From: Kryptolebias marmoratus
Taxonomy: Eukaryota > Chordata > Actinopteri > Cyprinodontiformes > Rivulidae
Length of the DNA: 64,000 nt
Direction: 5' to 3'
Assembly (NCBI RefSeq): GCF_001649575.2
Contig: NC_051437.1
Span: 14,051,770 to 14,115,769 of the forward strand
Position 1 is the stretch's first letter. Every line of letters begins with the position of its first letter. The position numbers and the translations under genes are program-made. This document shows, in pieces, positions 61,740 through 64,000 of this stretch. The notes below the pieces were generated by a model that worked only from the letters and a program-made list of their open reading frames with translations, had not been told where the DNA came from and made no database searches.

Positions 61740-64000
61740 CCTTTATCATCAATAATGCGTCAGAAGCGATCATGATAGTTGCAAACGAGCCACTCGTGGT
61801 GGCACATGATGCGGGGTGACAAGCGAACTCCGTCTATGGAACGAGGCCACCGAAGCAACATTCGTTCTCGCCTTACATTGTACTTTTTCTCTTTCTTGTC
61901 CCTCCTCTGTGTTCCTCCCAACCTCCCCCGCCCCTTCCTTATAACATGATGGTCAGTCTATTGCCAGGCAATCTGGTCTGTGATGTTGTTCACACCTTCA
62001 TCGAGCCAAAAAGGAAAGGGAAAAAAACCCAACATTTGACAAGATACGATGACTTACCCAGGTGGTGTGTTTCACTGGTCTCTTGGTCTTATATGGGCGA
62101 GGACAGCCAAGCAAGGTATGTGTGTGAGTTTTCTAGTGTGTGTGTGTGGCTACAGTATATGATGGTGTGTTTACCCCAGGCCCTGTGCTGCAGTGCTGTG
62201 ATGCTGAGTGTCACCCCACTCCGGCCTGAGCCCTGCAGCCAGAGAAACCAGCTGTGAAGCTGACAGGTTTGTCTTCTGCACTCACCTACTACACTCTTTT
62301 TTTTTTTCCTTCTTTTTTTTTTCCCTTTCAAACACACACACACACAAACGCAACCGCATACATAGACAGAAACGTTCACTCTTTCATGGCCTGAGGTTTA
62401 GGTACACATGCACACACAACTTCCCCCACCTCCCTACATCCACACATATCCACAGACAATCACACAAGCTGCAGGCAGCCTCTCTCATGCCAGCTACAAA
62501 CACGGAGCAAAAGGAATATGCTCACAGAGCTCCGAGATATAGTGGCTACTCACTAAACACATCTTCGTGATTTGATCAAAATAACCCAAAATATTGCATT
62601 TCTACTTTAAAAAAAGTCTAAGACATATCCTGTATCGACATTTCTAATCATAGGAGTGCTGTACTAAGAAATAATTATTTTTGCACAATTTTTATTAGAC
62701 TCTAAATAAAAATGTGCAGATTTATTATTATTATTAATATGAATTAAATATATATATATACTCTAAATGTCTGCACCTTTCAGAAAGACAAACAAAAAAG
62801 CCCAGTGTATTTTAAAGCAAAACAATATGAGACCAATTTTTTGGTTTTTGCATTCATATTATTATATATATTTTTAATGCACTTATGTTTTTCCTGGATA
62901 TTACTTTAGGTCTGGGAACATTTCAAACACCTGGAATGTTGCTTAGCGTTTCCATGACCTTCAAGTCCTGTAAATTATACACAATTGCTTTTTCCGCATT
63001 TTATTGACATGCCAGTCTTCATTTCCTGAGAGTTTAGTTACCCTAAATTAGGAGTGAAACCTAATAAACCGTGTCTAACACAGACAGGAGTTAAAATGAT
63101 CAAGTATGACTTTATTCCCCCGTGTGATCCACTGAGCCCTGCAGTGCAGGCATGTAATTCTGTACCAGGTCCCTGTCCATGTGTGTTCTGCATTGTGTGG
63201 GTCAATGAAGACGCACAGCATCGCCACAAGCGCCTGAACTTGTGGTTCATCCAGGGAAAAAAACAGCTCCTCAGCTTGCCTCGGGAGATGCTGCATTCAA
63301 TGGTGAGTCGCCCCCCGAACATCTAACACACACCTATTTTACACGAACACACACCTACAGACTTTGACATGGAGTAGTGAAAGATGCCATGTGTGTCCAG
63401 GTGTCTGGCTGTGCCGGAGCGCCCTTCAGATGTCACAACGACAGAAATCAGTGGTCTGACCAGAAAGTCTGCAAGGCAGCGCGTGCGTGAGTGCGCGTCA
63501 CACTTGCGTGCGCGTCGATGTGTGTGTGTGAGTTTTGTTGCATCTGCACTTGTTTTTGCATGTGTGTGTGTGTGTTAGCTTCTGTGTGTGATTGCGGTAA
63601 CCTATTCCTAGAGGGTGGGGGTGAGAAAAACAAGTGAGAAAACAGCAAAACAAGTTAAGAGACAATGAAGAAAGCAACACTGGCACCTGTTTCCCCTGGT
63701 GTGGAAGGAAGGCAAAGAATCCGCCTCAGAAACTCCACAGATCAGTCCTTCGATGGACTATGTTGCTAAAAACACCGCAGATACCTTTATTTCTGGATAT
63801 TTTAGCTAGACTGCCTGCATCCTGTCGCACTTTTCCTTGTGTCTAACCCTCCACAAACATGCTCTCGTTCCCAACATGCACACACACCTTTTTTGGTTCA
63901 GTTATGTGGCCAGATGTCCAAGTTGACATAGCGCTTAAGGCGTTTGACTGGATGAAACAGTGCTTTGGCTCCGGGTAAAGAGGGATTAAAACAAGGCCTG
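61740..64000. other. Intergenic, no gene seen
   Basis: AT-rich DNA with CA/TG microsatellites (about 62333-62346, 63520-63535, 63557-63575) and T-rich runs. Short open frames only; no exon with a recognisable protein. Confidence 0.6.

Overview
The window is vertebrate nuclear DNA, almost certainly from a ray-finned (teleost) fish. Genes are split by many GT-AG introns, the proteins align closely with vertebrate orthologues I know, and the introns carry fish-type repeats (tRNA-derived SINE, Tc1 relic, hAT-like and MITE-like elements, CA microsatellites). I cannot name the species; an acanthomorph teleost is my best guess. All exon coordinates were assembled by hand from splice sites, reading phase and remembered family sequences.

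Layout. (1) 1-8.5 kb, minus: tasor (FAM208A), HUSH-complex silencing scaffold, 3' end cut off by the left edge. (2) 9.6-12.7 kb, minus: asb14, an ankyrin-repeat/SOCS-box protein, complete at 581 codons, with a TATA/MEF2-like promoter. (3) 13.7-37.2 kb, minus: dnah12, an axonemal inner-arm dynein heavy chain, complete; 73 coding exons sum to 12,039 nt (4,012 codons plus stop) with consistent phases. (4) 37.8-40.7 kb, plus: gid8, a CTLH/GID ubiquitin-ligase subunit, 228 codons. (5) 44.3-53.0 kb, plus: slc17a9, the vesicular nucleotide transporter, 13 coding exons, 465 codons. (6) 53-64 kb: 3' UTR of slc17a9, then about 8 kb with no recognisable gene but with AT-rich, homeobox-site-rich blocks that may be conserved regulatory elements, a third copy of a dispersed repeat, and a 16-N assembly gap.

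Context. tasor, asb14 and dnah12 lie close together in human 3p14.3, while gid8 and slc17a9 are neighbours in human 20q13.33. The window therefore joins two human synteny blocks at the short head-to-head dnah12/gid8 promoter. That interval holds a near-consensus RFX X-box beside the first dnah12 exon, as expected for a motile-cilium gene. The genes do not form one pathway.

No unknown multi-gene system is visible. The most unusual signals are an in-frame 120-bp tandem duplication in a dnah12 tail exon, two probable GC-AG introns (dnah12 and slc17a9), two transposable elements ending a few bases from a 5' splice site (tasor and dnah12), and three dispersed copies of one repeat family whose ends look like short inverted repeats.
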